Shown here: positions 33,504-41,534 of the stretch, piece by piece | Position numbering within the stretch: the first letter of the stretch is position 1 | Layout: every line of letters begins with the position of its first letter | Assembly: GCF_052118925.1 (NCBI RefSeq) | Contig: NZ_JBQKGG010000003.1 | Span: forward strand, 186,001-250,000 | DNA from: Lientehia sp934351765 | GTDB lineage: Bacteria > Bacillota > Clostridia > Lachnospirales > Lachnospiraceae | Direction: 5' to 3' | DNA length: 64,000 nucleotides | Translations under genes and position numbers: made by a program | The notes under the pieces: generated by a model | The model's database searches: none | Seen by the model: only the letters and a program-made list of their open reading frames with translations | What the model was told of the DNA's origin: nothing

Positions 33504-34388
33504 ATGAAGAACAAACGAATGATCGCAGGGCTTGGGCTCCTGATTTTTATCGCCGGAATCGGAGGTCTCTGTTTTTTCCTGGGACGACAGAGCGGGAAAA
33601 AGCAGACCGCCGATTCCGGCGGAAGGGTATCGGCGAGTAACGAAAATGGCCGTTCCGGAGAAAATAACCGGCCGGATGGAAACGGAGAGGAGAAAACAGC
33701 CGTTTCCTTCGGCGGTCTGTTCGGCTCGGATTCGGCGGCACTGGCCCTCTGTGAAAACGGAATCAGGTGCAGCGTTGCGGTATCCGAAACCGGCGGCTCC
33801 GGAAGCAGGCGCTTAAATGACCTGGCGGATCAGATGGAACCGATTCTTTCGGAGACAGACGGGATCGCGGAGGCGGAAGCCTTTTACTGGCGGGAGGCCG
33901 GAGATACGGTCTGGCGCAAAACGGCGGCTTTGGAGGGCGGAAGTGTCATCGGCGCCGGGAAAGATTTCTTTTCGGCTGCCGATCTCTATATTATCGAGGG
34001 GCGCGGCCTGACGGAAAAAGACCAGACAGACGGCGTGCGTGCGGCAGTGCTCAATGAGCGCGCCAGACAACAGCTTTTTGACGGGAAGGAAGCGCTGGGT
34101 GGAATGATCGAGGTAAACGGGATCCCTTATCAGGTCGTCGGAATTGCGGAAACGGGGGCAGAGAAGGCAGGAAGCGGTCTGGTTGTGATCCCGGAAAGCA
34201 CCTGGGCACAGGTGTATGCTCTGGAGGAGCCGAAGGCAATGGCGATACGGCTGGATCGGGAAAACGCTGCAGAGGAAAGGAAGAAGGATTCCGGACAGAT
34301 ATGGGCGGAAGAGACAGCAGAGTATGCCTGCCGGATGATGAACAGCATGATCCCGGAGGGAGAACCGGGACAGTATGCGGTGCAGTGA
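33504..34388 (+). CDS. MacB-like periplasmic core domain protein lacking permease helices
   Basis: The 294-residue product has one N-terminal helix at about 6-24 (IAGLGLLIFIAGIGGLCFFL), a Gly/Asn/Glu-rich linker to about 70, then a MacB periplasmic core fold: LADQMEPILSETDGIAEAEA, GRGLTEKDQTDGVRAAVLNE and VNGIPYQVVGIAETG are typical. In MacB/FtsX permeases three more helices follow this domain; here the gene stops. It may be a stand-alone accessory or a truncated permease. It is the last gene of the exporter run, behind AAAGGAGGAG. Confidence 0.78.
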   Translation: MKNKRMIAGLGLLIFIAGIGGLCFFLGRQSGKKQTADSGGRVSASNENGRSGENNRPDGNGEEKTAVSFGGLFGSDSAALALCENGIRCSVAVSETGGSGSRRLNDLADQMEPILSETDGIAEAEAFYWREAGDTVWRKTAALEGGSVIGAGKDFFSAADLYIIEGRGLTEKDQTDGVRAAVLNERARQQLFDGKEALGGMIEVNGIPYQVVGIAETGAEKAGSGLVVIPESTWAQVYALEEPKAMAIRLDRENAAEERKKDSGQIWAEETAEYACRMMNSMIPEGEPGQYAVQ

Positions 34389-34440
34389 AGAGACCGGGAT
34401 GAATTCTGTTAAGAAGTTATCATTTTCGGTAAAACAAGGG

Positions 34441-34468
34441 TTGATTTTTTTAAGATGCGTGCTATAAT
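34441..34468 (+). promoter_or_regulatory. Promoter for the cobalamin riboswitch operon
   Basis: TTGATT (34441-34446) and TATAAT (34463-34468) have a 16-bp spacer. Transcription starts just ahead of the riboswitch. Confidence 0.65.
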
Positions 34469-34489
34469 ACATCTGTCTGAAAACGGAAT

Positions 34490-34660
34490 AAGGAAGCAGA
34501 TGGTGCCGCAGCCATGCGGAGAATAGGGAAACAGGTGAAAGGCCTGTGCGATCTCGTCACTGTATACAGGAGGGTACTGCCAGTATGTCACTGAGTCATC
34601 GGGAAGACGGCGGTATGCGTTTGAACTGTAAGCCAGGAGACCTGCCATTCTGTGATACAG
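34490..34660 (+). promoter_or_regulatory. Cobalamin (adenosylcobalamin-type) riboswitch
   Basis: Conserved blocks appear in order: AGGGAAACAGGTGAAA near 34524-34540, GTCACTG near 34587-34593, the GGGAAGACGG block near 34601-34610, and the B12 box AGCCAGGAGACCTGCC at 34631-34646. Together they define the cobalamin riboswitch core. It lies ahead of a terminator and a CbiK-like lipoprotein gene, so high cobalamin should stop transcription. Confidence 0.92.
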
Positions 34661-34721
34661 GAACAAGGTGTTCCGGGTCACGAGGATTTGATCCAGTATC
34701 GAATAAAACGATAACAAGGGG

Positions 34722-34754
34722 AATCCAGCGTGAAGTTTACGCTGGATTTTTATA
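34722..34754 (+). terminator. Riboswitch-controlled intrinsic terminator
   Basis: A 10-bp stem, AATCCAGCGT (34722-34731) with ACGCTGGATT (34739-34748), runs into TTTTAT. An upstream GATCCAG near 34689 could compete for its 3' arm. It is the expression platform of the cobalamin riboswitch. Confidence 0.85.
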
Positions 34755-34843
34755 TTGAGATTTTTTTTCAGCATCACGGCCTGTATTCTGAAGGATCCGC
34801 TTTTCGGAAAACAAAAAAACAAAGATACGAGGAGAAAACGAAG

Positions 34844-36079
34844 ATGAAAAGAAAACTCACAGCAGTTCTCTGCATTTCTGTTCTGACAGCATCTGTGCTG
34901 GCAGGCTGCGGAAAGAAGCAGAGCGAGACAACAGCAGCAGAAACCACAAAGGCTGCAGAGACGACAACTGAGGCACAGGAAACAGAGACAGAAGCAAAGG
35001 CAAACGATGATCAGGCAGCAGCCGATCATGTAGCTGAGCTGATCGATGCCATCTATGTGCAGACAAGAAACGACCAGACCGATGAGCAGTGCAAGGCAGC
35101 AAAGGAAGCATGGGATGCGTTAACGGATGCACAGAAGGAGCTGGTAGAGGGCGAGAACGCAGATCCTGATTATTTCGGAAGAGATACCGGCGATGCCTCC
35201 AAGGATGATCCCAGAAACCAGGACGAGATCGGTGAGAATGAGCTTCTGGTTGTAAGCTTCGGTACCTCCTTTAATGACAGCCGTGTAAAGGATATCAAGG
35301 GGATCGAGGATGCGCTTCAGGAAGCAAATCCTGACTGGTCCGTAAGAAGAGCATTTACTGCTCAGATCATCATCAACCATATCCAGGCCCGTGACGATGA
35401 GCACATCGACAACATGGAGCAGGCGCTGGAGCGTGCTGTAAACAACGGCGTAAAGAATCTGGTCGTTCAGCCGACGCACTTAATGCATGGCGCAGAGTAT
35501 GACGAGCTGATGGAAACCGTTGAGGCATATAAGGATAAATTCGAGTCTGTAAAGGTCGCAGAGCCCCTGCTCGGCGAAGTGGGAGAGGATGAGACCGTTG
35601 TAAATGCAGACAAGAAGGCTGTTGCAGAAGCCGTTACCGCAGAAGCAGTAAAGACCGCAGGCTTTGATTCTCTGGATGCAGCAAAGGAGGACGGTGTGGC
35701 ATTCGTATTCATGGGCCACGGAACCTCTCATAATGCAAAGGTTTCCTATACCCAGATGCAGACTCAGATGAAGGAGCTTGGCTATGAGAACGTCTTCATC
35801 GGAACCGTTGAGGGTGAGCCTGAGGAGACTGCATGCGAGGCAGTGATCGAGGCAGCTTCCGCTGCCGGCTACAAGAAGATCATTCTTCGTCCTCTGATGG
35901 TTGTAGCAGGCGATCATGCAAACAACGATATGGCTGGTGAGGATGACGATTCCTGGAAGAGCCAGTTTGAAGCATCCGGAAAGTTTGACAGCATTGACTG
36001 CCAGATCGCAGGCCTGGGCGAGATCGATGCTATCCAGGCGCTTTATGTTGCACATACTGCTGACGCGCTTGCAAAATAA
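34844..36079 (+). CDS. cbiK: Lipid-anchored sirohydrochlorin cobaltochelatase-like protein (CbiK family)
   Basis: CbiK inserts cobalt into sirohydrochlorin in anaerobic cobalamin synthesis. This 411-residue version starts at ATG 34844 behind ACGAGGAG and carries a lipoprotein signal (VLTASVLAGC) and a Thr/Glu linker, so it acts outside the membrane. The chelatase domain runs from about residue 135: ELLVVSFGTSFNDSRVKDI, THLMHGAEYDEL and MGHGTSHNAKVSYTQMQ, which hold the conserved metal-site histidines. A lipid-anchored form is more consistent with capture of cobalt, tetrapyrrole or heme than with cytoplasmic synthesis. It is under cobalamin riboswitch control, with the next lipoprotein 29 bp downstream. 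Confidence 0.87.
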   Translation: MKRKLTAVLCISVLTASVLAGCGKKQSETTAAETTKAAETTTEAQETETEAKANDDQAAADHVAELIDAIYVQTRNDQTDEQCKAAKEAWDALTDAQKELVEGENADPDYFGRDTGDASKDDPRNQDEIGENELLVVSFGTSFNDSRVKDIKGIEDALQEANPDWSVRRAFTAQIIINHIQARDDEHIDNMEQALERAVNNGVKNLVVQPTHLMHGAEYDELMETVEAYKDKFESVKVAEPLLGEVGEDETVVNADKKAVAEAVTAEAVKTAGFDSLDAAKEDGVAFVFMGHGTSHNAKVSYTQMQTQMKELGYENVFIGTVEGEPEETACEAVIEAASAAGYKKIILRPLMVVAGDHANNDMAGEDDDSWKSQFEASGKFDSIDCQIAGLGEIDAIQALYVAHTADALAK

Positions 36080-36108
36080 TTGAGACATCAGCAATAGGAG
36101 AATCAGAT

Positions 36109-36678
36109 ATGAAACGAAAACTCACAGTGATCCTGTGTGCTTCCGCCCTGACAGCGCTGCTGCTGTCAGGCTGCGGAACCAAGAAGAATGAAACAACTGC
36201 GGCAGCGGAAACAACCGTGGCAGCAGAAACAACAATCGAAGAGACAGAGACAGCGACCGAAGAGACTGCCACAGAGGCGGCAACGGAGGCATCGAAAACA
36301 GCAGCGCTGGAGGACGGAACCTACGAAGCGGAGTTCAATACTGACAGCAGTATGTTCCACGCGAATGAAGCATGCGACGGAAAAGGAACCCTGACCGTTG
36401 AAAACGGTGTTATGACGCTTCATGTATCGCTGGTTTCCAAGAGCATTGTCAATCTGTTCCCCGGAACGGCCGCAGATGCCCAGAAGGAGGGTGCAGAGCT
36501 GCTGCAGCCGACCACCGATACAGTAACCTACAAAGGTGGTTCGACCGAAGAGGTATACGGGTTTGATATTCCGGTTCCGGCTCTTGATGAAGAGTTTGAT
36601 CTGGCCTTGATCGGGAAAAAAGGAAAGTGGTATGACCATAAGGTGAGCGTATCGAATCCGGTAAAGGCAGAGGAATAA
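36109..36678 (+). CDS. Lipoprotein partner of the CbiK-like protein
   Basis: The 189-residue lipoprotein has lipobox ALLLSGC, then a Thr/Ala/Glu linker to about residue 65 and a beta-rich domain (DGTYEAEFNTDSSMFHANEA, GTLTVENGVMTLHVSL, EVYGFDIPVPALDEEF). I recognise this domain as one that recurs beside metal-uptake genes in Lachnospiraceae; it may be distantly related to NEAT-like binding domains, which I cannot confirm. The signal peptide resembles that of the preceding gene. Both should be repressed by cobalamin through the shared riboswitch. Confidence 0.7.
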   Translation: MKRKLTVILCASALTALLLSGCGTKKNETTAAAETTVAAETTIEETETATEETATEAATEASKTAALEDGTYEAEFNTDSSMFHANEACDGKGTLTVENGVMTLHVSLVSKSIVNLFPGTAADAQKEGAELLQPTTDTVTYKGGSTEEVYGFDIPVPALDEEFDLALIGKKGKWYDHKVSVSNPVKAEE

Positions 36679-36746
36679 ACAGGATTGTCCCTGAATGACA
36701 GATAGTTCATAGAAAGTTCATGCCCCGGAAAGCGTTTCCGGGGCAT

Positions 36747-36787
36747 AAAAAATCTCCTGTTTTGACGAGGAACAGGAGATTTTTTAT
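36747..36787 (+). terminator. Strong terminator ending the cobalamin-controlled operon
   Basis: AAAAAATCTCCTGTT (36747-36761) and AACAGGAGATTTTTT (36771-36785) form a 15-bp stem ending in a T-tract. A GC-rich hairpin (CCCCGGAAA/TTTCCGGGG, 36722-36742) precedes it but lacks a T-tract. The rest of the 36788-37021 spacer shows no gene. Confidence 0.85.
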
Positions 36788-37021
36788 ATAATAGTAAAAA
36801 GGGAGGAGAGCTGATAACTCAGCTCGGTATGAAAAAAAGTTTTCGCAACAGCTAAATGCTTTGCTCAAATCTTTGTGAATGTCTTGTCTGTTTCTTATGG
36901 TTACAGTATAGGTGGGAAACGTGAAGAAATCGTGCCCAGACTGTAAAAAGATTTTGAATGATATTTGAACAAAATATGAACACGAAAGAGCAGGGATCTC
37001 GCTGGATGACGGGATTCTTTC

Positions 37022-37050
37022 TTGAATGGTTTTTTAGTCTGTGTTATGAT
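37022..37050 (+). promoter_or_regulatory. Promoter for the zinc-ribbon/TPM operon
   Basis: TTGAAT (37022-37027) and TATGAT (37045-37050) have a 17-bp spacer, 50 bp before the start codon. Confidence 0.55.
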
Positions 37051-37099
37051 GGAGGAGGCAAAGGGGGCAACTAAGCTATGGAGAAGAAAGGAGCCATTC

Positions 37100-38209
37100 A
37101 TGGTAATCAATTATAAGTGTCCGTCCTGCGGCGCACCGATGCTGTTTAATCCGGAAACGCAGAAGCTTTCCTGCGATTACTGCGGAACGACGCTTTCCGT
37201 TGAAGAGTATAAGAAGCAGTTCGGAGATCCGGAGAAGCGGGAAGAAACGGCTGAGGAGAAAGCAGCGGAAAAAGCGCAGAAGGTAGAAACCGAAGAGGAG
37301 GGAGCAAAGGCCGAGGGCGAAACCGGACCCTCCATGAAGGTGAAGCGTTATATCTGTCCGTCCTGCGGTGCAGAGGTGGTGACAGATGAACTGACGGCGG
37401 CAACCATGTGCAGCTTCTGCGGAAATACAACGCTGATGGAGGATGTGCTGGAGGAGAAATGCCCGGTGGAGGTCATTCCGTTTAAGATCACAAAGGAGCA
37501 GGCGCTGGAGAAGTTCAAGGCATGGACAAAGAAGGGCCTGTTTACACCGAAGGATTTTAAGAGTGCAAATACCATGGAAAAGATGACCGGGATCTACGTT
37601 CCGTTCTGGCTGGTAGATTATAAGGCGAATGTAAAGCTTCATGCCCATTGTACCAGAACCCGGACGACAAGAACCCGCGACATGGAATACATATACACCG
37701 ACCATTTTGATGTACGGCGTGATGTGGATGCCGGTTATACAAAGATTCCTATGGACGCCTCCGAAAAGATGGAGGATAAGACCATGGATCTTCTGGAGCC
37801 GTTCCACTATGAGGATCTGAAAAAATTTGAAATGCCGTATCTTTCCGGTTATCTGGCTGAGGTATATTCCCAGACAGATAAGGATATGGAGGAGCGTGGA
37901 AAGGGCCGGGTGCGGAAATATGCAGTCGATGAGGCTATGGCAACGATAACAGGCTACAGCGGTGTCAATATCGTTCAGCAGAATCTGAGGATCGATGAGG
38001 AAAAGGCGGAGTATGTCATGCTGCCGGTCTGGATGCTCAACTACCGGTATAAAGATAAGACGTATCAGTTTGCCCTTAACGGACAGACAGGAAAGCAGGT
38101 GGGTACGCTGCCGCTGAGCAAGGGGCGCATGGCAGGCTTCTTCGGCGGACTGACGGCCGGAATCTGGATTCTGCTGACGTTGATCCATATTATCGGAGGT
38201 GTCGTATGA
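37100..38209 (+). CDS. Double zinc-ribbon membrane protein
   Basis: ATG 37100 behind AAAGGAG gives 369 residues. Two zinc ribbons open the protein: CPSCGAPM with a partner CDYCG (about residues 7-30), and CPSCGAEV with CSFCG (about 90-115), joined by a Glu/Lys linker. A larger domain follows (VPFWLVDYKANVKLHAHCT), then one membrane helix near the C-terminus (FFGGLTAGIWILLTLIHIIG). Similar proteins are annotated as TFIIB-type zinc-ribbon proteins, but there is no sign of a role in transcription. It overlaps the TPM gene by 4 bp, so the two probably work together at the membrane. Confidence 0.82.
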   Translation: MVINYKCPSCGAPMLFNPETQKLSCDYCGTTLSVEEYKKQFGDPEKREETAEEKAAEKAQKVETEEEGAKAEGETGPSMKVKRYICPSCGAEVVTDELTAATMCSFCGNTTLMEDVLEEKCPVEVIPFKITKEQALEKFKAWTKKGLFTPKDFKSANTMEKMTGIYVPFWLVDYKANVKLHAHCTRTRTTRTRDMEYIYTDHFDVRRDVDAGYTKIPMDASEKMEDKTMDLLEPFHYEDLKKFEMPYLSGYLAEVYSQTDKDMEERGKGRVRKYAVDEAMATITGYSGVNIVQQNLRIDEEKAEYVMLPVWMLNYRYKDKTYQFALNGQTGKQVGTLPLSKGRMAGFFGGLTAGIWILLTLIHIIGGVV

Positions 38210-39084
38210 AAAAGCTGAGAAAAATTTCCATGCTTCTGCTGCTGCTTCTGACAGCGGGTACGCTGTTATGCGGCTTCGACAGTGAAGAGCAGAAGGTTTA
38301 TGATGATGCAGATCTCCTGACAGAGGAGGAGGAAGCAGAGCTTCAGGAGCTGCTGGTGGAGACGGCACAGCGGATCGGGCAGGATCTCATCATAGTAACT
38401 ACCGATGATGCGGAAGGCAAAAGCTCCATGGAGTATGCCGATGATTTCTTTGATGAGCATGGATTTGGTTATGAAAAATCCAATGGCTCCGGCGTGCTTT
38501 ACCTGATCGATATGGATAACCGCCAGATCTACATCAGTACAGCCGGAACCGGAATCGAGCAGTATACGGATAATGAGATCGAGAGCACGCTGGATGTGCT
38601 GTATGAGCACGTTTCTGATCAGGATTATTACGGCTCCTGTACCGCATTCGTGAAGGAGGCCGAGAAGTGCCTCACCGGCGGCGAGTCGGCGGACAACGGC
38701 TATTATGATTCCGAACGGGAGTCTTTCGTTGATTATGACAGCAGCGATTATAAGAAGATCCGCTGGCAGGACAGTCTGGCAGAAGCGTTCCGGCCGGGCA
38801 CGCTGTTCATGAATCTGGGAATCGCAGCGGTGATCGCCGGAATCATTACGCTGATCATCAGCCATAACCGCAAAACCCAGACGACGGTCAGCAGCAGGAC
38901 GTATCTGAAGCAGGGCAGCCTTCACCAGAACGAGCATACCGATTTCTTCACGCATACCACCGTTGTGACAAGAAAGATCGAGCATGATAACAATAGCAGC
39001 AGTGGCGGAGGAGGCGGCGGTCACAGCTCCAGCCATTCCAGCAGCAGCGGTGCCAGCCACGGAGGCGGCGGAAGAAGCTTCTAA
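38206..39084 (+). CDS. TPM-domain membrane protein with a Gly/Ser/His-rich tail
   Basis: The 292-residue product has an N-terminal signal segment (KISMLLLLLLTAGTLL), a TPM domain at about 28-150 (VYDDADLLTEEEEAELQELL, YADDFFDEHGFGY, TAGTGIEQYTDNEIE), a membrane helix at about 205-222 and a C-terminal tail of repeated Ser, Gly and His ending GASHGGGGRSF. TPM domains are linked to phosphatase activity and photosystem repair in plants and are common but uncharacterised in Firmicutes. It is translationally coupled to the zinc-ribbon gene. Confidence 0.85.
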   Translation: MKKLRKISMLLLLLLTAGTLLCGFDSEEQKVYDDADLLTEEEEAELQELLVETAQRIGQDLIIVTTDDAEGKSSMEYADDFFDEHGFGYEKSNGSGVLYLIDMDNRQIYISTAGTGIEQYTDNEIESTLDVLYEHVSDQDYYGSCTAFVKEAEKCLTGGESADNGYYDSERESFVDYDSSDYKKIRWQDSLAEAFRPGTLFMNLGIAAVIAGIITLIISHNRKTQTTVSSRTYLKQGSLHQNEHTDFFTHTTVVTRKIEHDNNSSSGGGGGGHSSSHSSSSGASHGGGGRSF

Positions 39085-39137
39085 ATTAAGAACAGAAGAA
39101 GCTTCTGAGGATCAAATCATTTATAAGGAGACAGAAT

Positions 39138-39665
39138 ATGGCAGATACAAAGAATCCCATTGTAACGATTGAAATGGAAGACGGAGGCATCATCAAGGCA
39201 GAGTTATATCCCGATGTGGCTCCCAATACCGTAAACAACTTCATCAGCCTGGTAAAGAAGGGCTTTTATGACGACCTGATCTTTCACCGTGTGATCCGCG
39301 GCTTTATGATCCAGGGAGGCTGCCCGCTGGGACAGGGAACCGGCGGACCCGGATACCAGATTAAGGGTGAGTTTTCCATGAACGGCGTGGAGAATGATCT
39401 GGCACATGATCCCGGAGTCCTTTCCATGGCACGGGCCATGCATCCCGATTCTGCAGGCTCCCAGTTCTTCATCATGCATGAGAAGGCGCCTCATCTGGAC
39501 GGCCAGTATGCAGCCTTCGGAAAGGTGATCGAGGGGATGGATGTGGTAAATGCCATTGCCGAGACACCCACCGGATATGCAGACCGCCCCGTAACACCCC
39601 AGAGAATGAAAACGGTCACAGTGGAAACCTTCGGAGTGGAATATCCCGAACCGGAGAAGTGCTGA
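39138..39665 (+). CDS. Peptidyl-prolyl cis-trans isomerase, cyclophilin type
   Basis: It speeds proline isomerisation during protein folding in the cytoplasm. The 175 residues have no signal peptide. Cyclophilin motifs are NNFISLVKKGFYDDLIFHRV, FMIQGGCPLGQGTGGPG, LSMARAMHPDSAGSQFFIMH (with the active-site Q and F) and LDGQYAAFGKVIEGMDVV. The start is ATG 39138 behind AAGGAGAC. It stands 53 bp after the TPM gene and ends before a hairpin. Confidence 0.95.
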   Translation: MADTKNPIVTIEMEDGGIIKAELYPDVAPNTVNNFISLVKKGFYDDLIFHRVIRGFMIQGGCPLGQGTGGPGYQIKGEFSMNGVENDLAHDPGVLSMARAMHPDSAGSQFFIMHEKAPHLDGQYAAFGKVIEGMDVVNAIAETPTGYADRPVTPQRMKTVTVETFGVEYPEPEKC

Positions 39666-39682
39666 ATAAAACAGGAAGACAG

Positions 39683-39716
39683 AGAAACCGCCCCGAGAGG
39701 ATCGAGGCGGTTTCTC
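39683..39716 (+). terminator. Terminator-like hairpin after the cyclophilin gene
   Basis: AGAAACCGCC (39683-39692) pairs with GGCGGTTTCT (39706-39715). The T-tract is short. A further inverted repeat (ACGGA/TCCGT around 39877-39903) flanked by A7 would act on the minus strand. The remaining 39717-39967 spacer shows no gene. Confidence 0.6.
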
Positions 39717-39967
39717 CATGTCATACAGTATAGTAATGTGAGGGAAAACAAAATGTCGGCAGTGCCGGTCTGCCTGACAGGGCAACAGAACTGATTTCGT
39801 TCCCCCTGTAAGATTGGGGGATCAGGGAGATCGAAAACACTTTGGATCCGGGAAAATAATTCCTGGAAATAAAAAAACGGAATGCCTGTATACAAGCACT
39901 CCGTTGTTCTGTATGGTTTCATTATAGGTGGTTTCGGAAAAAAGTCAAAGGTTTTTTGAAAAAAAGA

Positions 39968-39996
39968 TTGTATTTCCTTTCATACAATTTTATACT
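39968..39996 (+). promoter_or_regulatory. Promoter for the M20 peptidase gene
   Basis: TTGTAT (39968-39973) and TATACT (39991-39996) have a 17-bp spacer, 36 bp before the start codon. Confidence 0.6.
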
Positions 39997-40032
39997 GGAA
40001 TAGTACAGAAGACGGCACGAAGGAGGTACCGT

Positions 40033-41313
40033 ATGAATATTGATATCAGAAAAGAGACAGAACAGATCCGCAACTATGTTGTGAACCTGCGAAAGCATTT
40101 CCATCAGAATCCGGAGCTTTCCATGGAAGAGTGGGAAACCTCCAAGCGGATCAAGACCGAGCTGGAGGAAATGGAAATTCCTTATATAGAACTGGCAGAG
40201 ACCGGAGTGATCGGTCATGTGGGAACGGGAGAACCGGTGATCGCGCTGCGGGCTGACATTGACGCCCTTAAAATCGATGAAAAAACCGATGTGGCGTATA
40301 AGTCCTGTACGCCCGGTGTCATGCACGCCTGCGGTCATGATGCCCATACAGCGGCCCTTCTTGGCGCAGCAAAGATCCTGAAAGCCCATGAGGAAGAGTT
40401 AAACTGTACCATTAAGCTTCTGTTCCAGCCGGCAGAGGAGGTCTGCAGGGGAGCGAAGATGGTCATGGATTCCGGCTATCTGGATCATGTGGAGCAGATC
40501 TTCGGGCTTCATGTGTTTGCCGATATTCCGGTGGGATATATCAATATCGAACCGGGGCCGCGGATGGCAGAGTCTGATCTGTTTACGATTACCGTGACCG
40601 GGCGGCAGGGCCATGCGGGAAAGCCGCAGCAATGCGTGGATGCAACGGTGGCGGCAGCGGCCGTTATTATGAACCTTCAGCAGATCGTTGCCAGGGAGAC
40701 GAATCCCATTGACTCGGCGGTGGTCAATATCGGCCATCTGGTCAGCGGAACGGTCCGCAATGTGGTGGCAGGATCGGCATTCATGGAAGGAACGGTGCGG
40801 ACGTTTTCCAGAGCCGAGGGAAAACGGATCGAGGATGCGGTCAAGCGGGTATCCGTGGGAACCGCGGCGGCGTATCATGCAGTCGCCCATGTGGATTATG
40901 TGCTGGCGGCGCATCCGGCGGTGGACAATGATCCTGATGTGGCAGAGATCGCTTACTGCGGCGCCAGAAAGGTGTTTGAGGAACGTGCGTTTCTGGAAGT
41001 GCCGAAGATGATGCTGGGCGAGGATTTTTCCGTGTATCAGCAGCGGATCCCCGGAGCCTTTGCCTTTATCGGTGCAGGAAATGAGGAGATGGGGCGGGCC
41101 TATCCCAACCACCACGAGAAGTTCAATATTGATGAGCGGGCTGTGACCAATGCCGTGATGGTCCATCTGGCTTATGTTCAGGAGTATGTGAACCGCAGGG
41201 CGGAAGCGGCGAAGGGCCATAAGGTGGAGCATGAGGCGGTATTCCCGGAGAAGGGATTAAAGGGCCGGTTCCAGCGGCTGAAAAAGGAAAAAGAAGCGGC
41301 AAAGCGGTCGTAA
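40033..41313 (+). CDS. M20-family metallopeptidase / amidohydrolase
   Basis: This cytoplasmic zinc hydrolase removes N-acyl groups or cleaves small amide substrates. ATG 40033 follows GAAGGAGG; an earlier in-frame ATG overlaps the promoter. The 426 residues contain LRKHFHQNPELSMEE, ALRADIDALKIDE, the metal motif MHACGHDAHTA, FQPAEEVCRGA and a dimerisation region with GRQGHAGKPQ. The C-terminus adds a basic tail (KGRFQRLKKEKEAAKRS). The family includes N-acetyldiaminopimelate deacetylases and hippurate or aminobenzoyl-glutamate hydrolases; the substrate is not evident from context. Confidence 0.92.
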   Translation: MNIDIRKETEQIRNYVVNLRKHFHQNPELSMEEWETSKRIKTELEEMEIPYIELAETGVIGHVGTGEPVIALRADIDALKIDEKTDVAYKSCTPGVMHACGHDAHTAALLGAAKILKAHEEELNCTIKLLFQPAEEVCRGAKMVMDSGYLDHVEQIFGLHVFADIPVGYINIEPGPRMAESDLFTITVTGRQGHAGKPQQCVDATVAAAAVIMNLQQIVARETNPIDSAVVNIGHLVSGTVRNVVAGSAFMEGTVRTFSRAEGKRIEDAVKRVSVGTAAAYHAVAHVDYVLAAHPAVDNDPDVAEIAYCGARKVFEERAFLEVPKMMLGEDFSVYQQRIPGAFAFIGAGNEEMGRAYPNHHEKFNIDERAVTNAVMVHLAYVQEYVNRRAEAAKGHKVEHEAVFPEKGLKGRFQRLKKEKEAAKRS

Positions 41314-41361
41314 AAGCGAAAAAACCGGAATGCCCGGCAGATGCAGGAAAGAATTGGCGGC

Positions 41362-41390
41362 TTGTATTTTTATGAGAAATTGTGTATACT
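41362..41390 (+). promoter_or_regulatory. Promoter for ispE and the GntR regulator
   Basis: TTGTAT (41362-41367) and TATACT (41385-41390) have a 17-bp spacer. The leader to 41534 holds a small CGTAT/ATACG hairpin and nothing else evident. Confidence 0.65.
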
Positions 41391-41534
41391 TGAAAAAGTA
41401 CTTCGTATACAAAATACGGGGAAAAACCAAAACAGCGTGTCTGTTCCGTGGGCGGAACCATGAAGAATGATGGAGAAGGCATCCGCCTGTCCGGTTTGCA
41501 CAGGACAGGCAGATACCTGGCAGCGGAGAAAACT

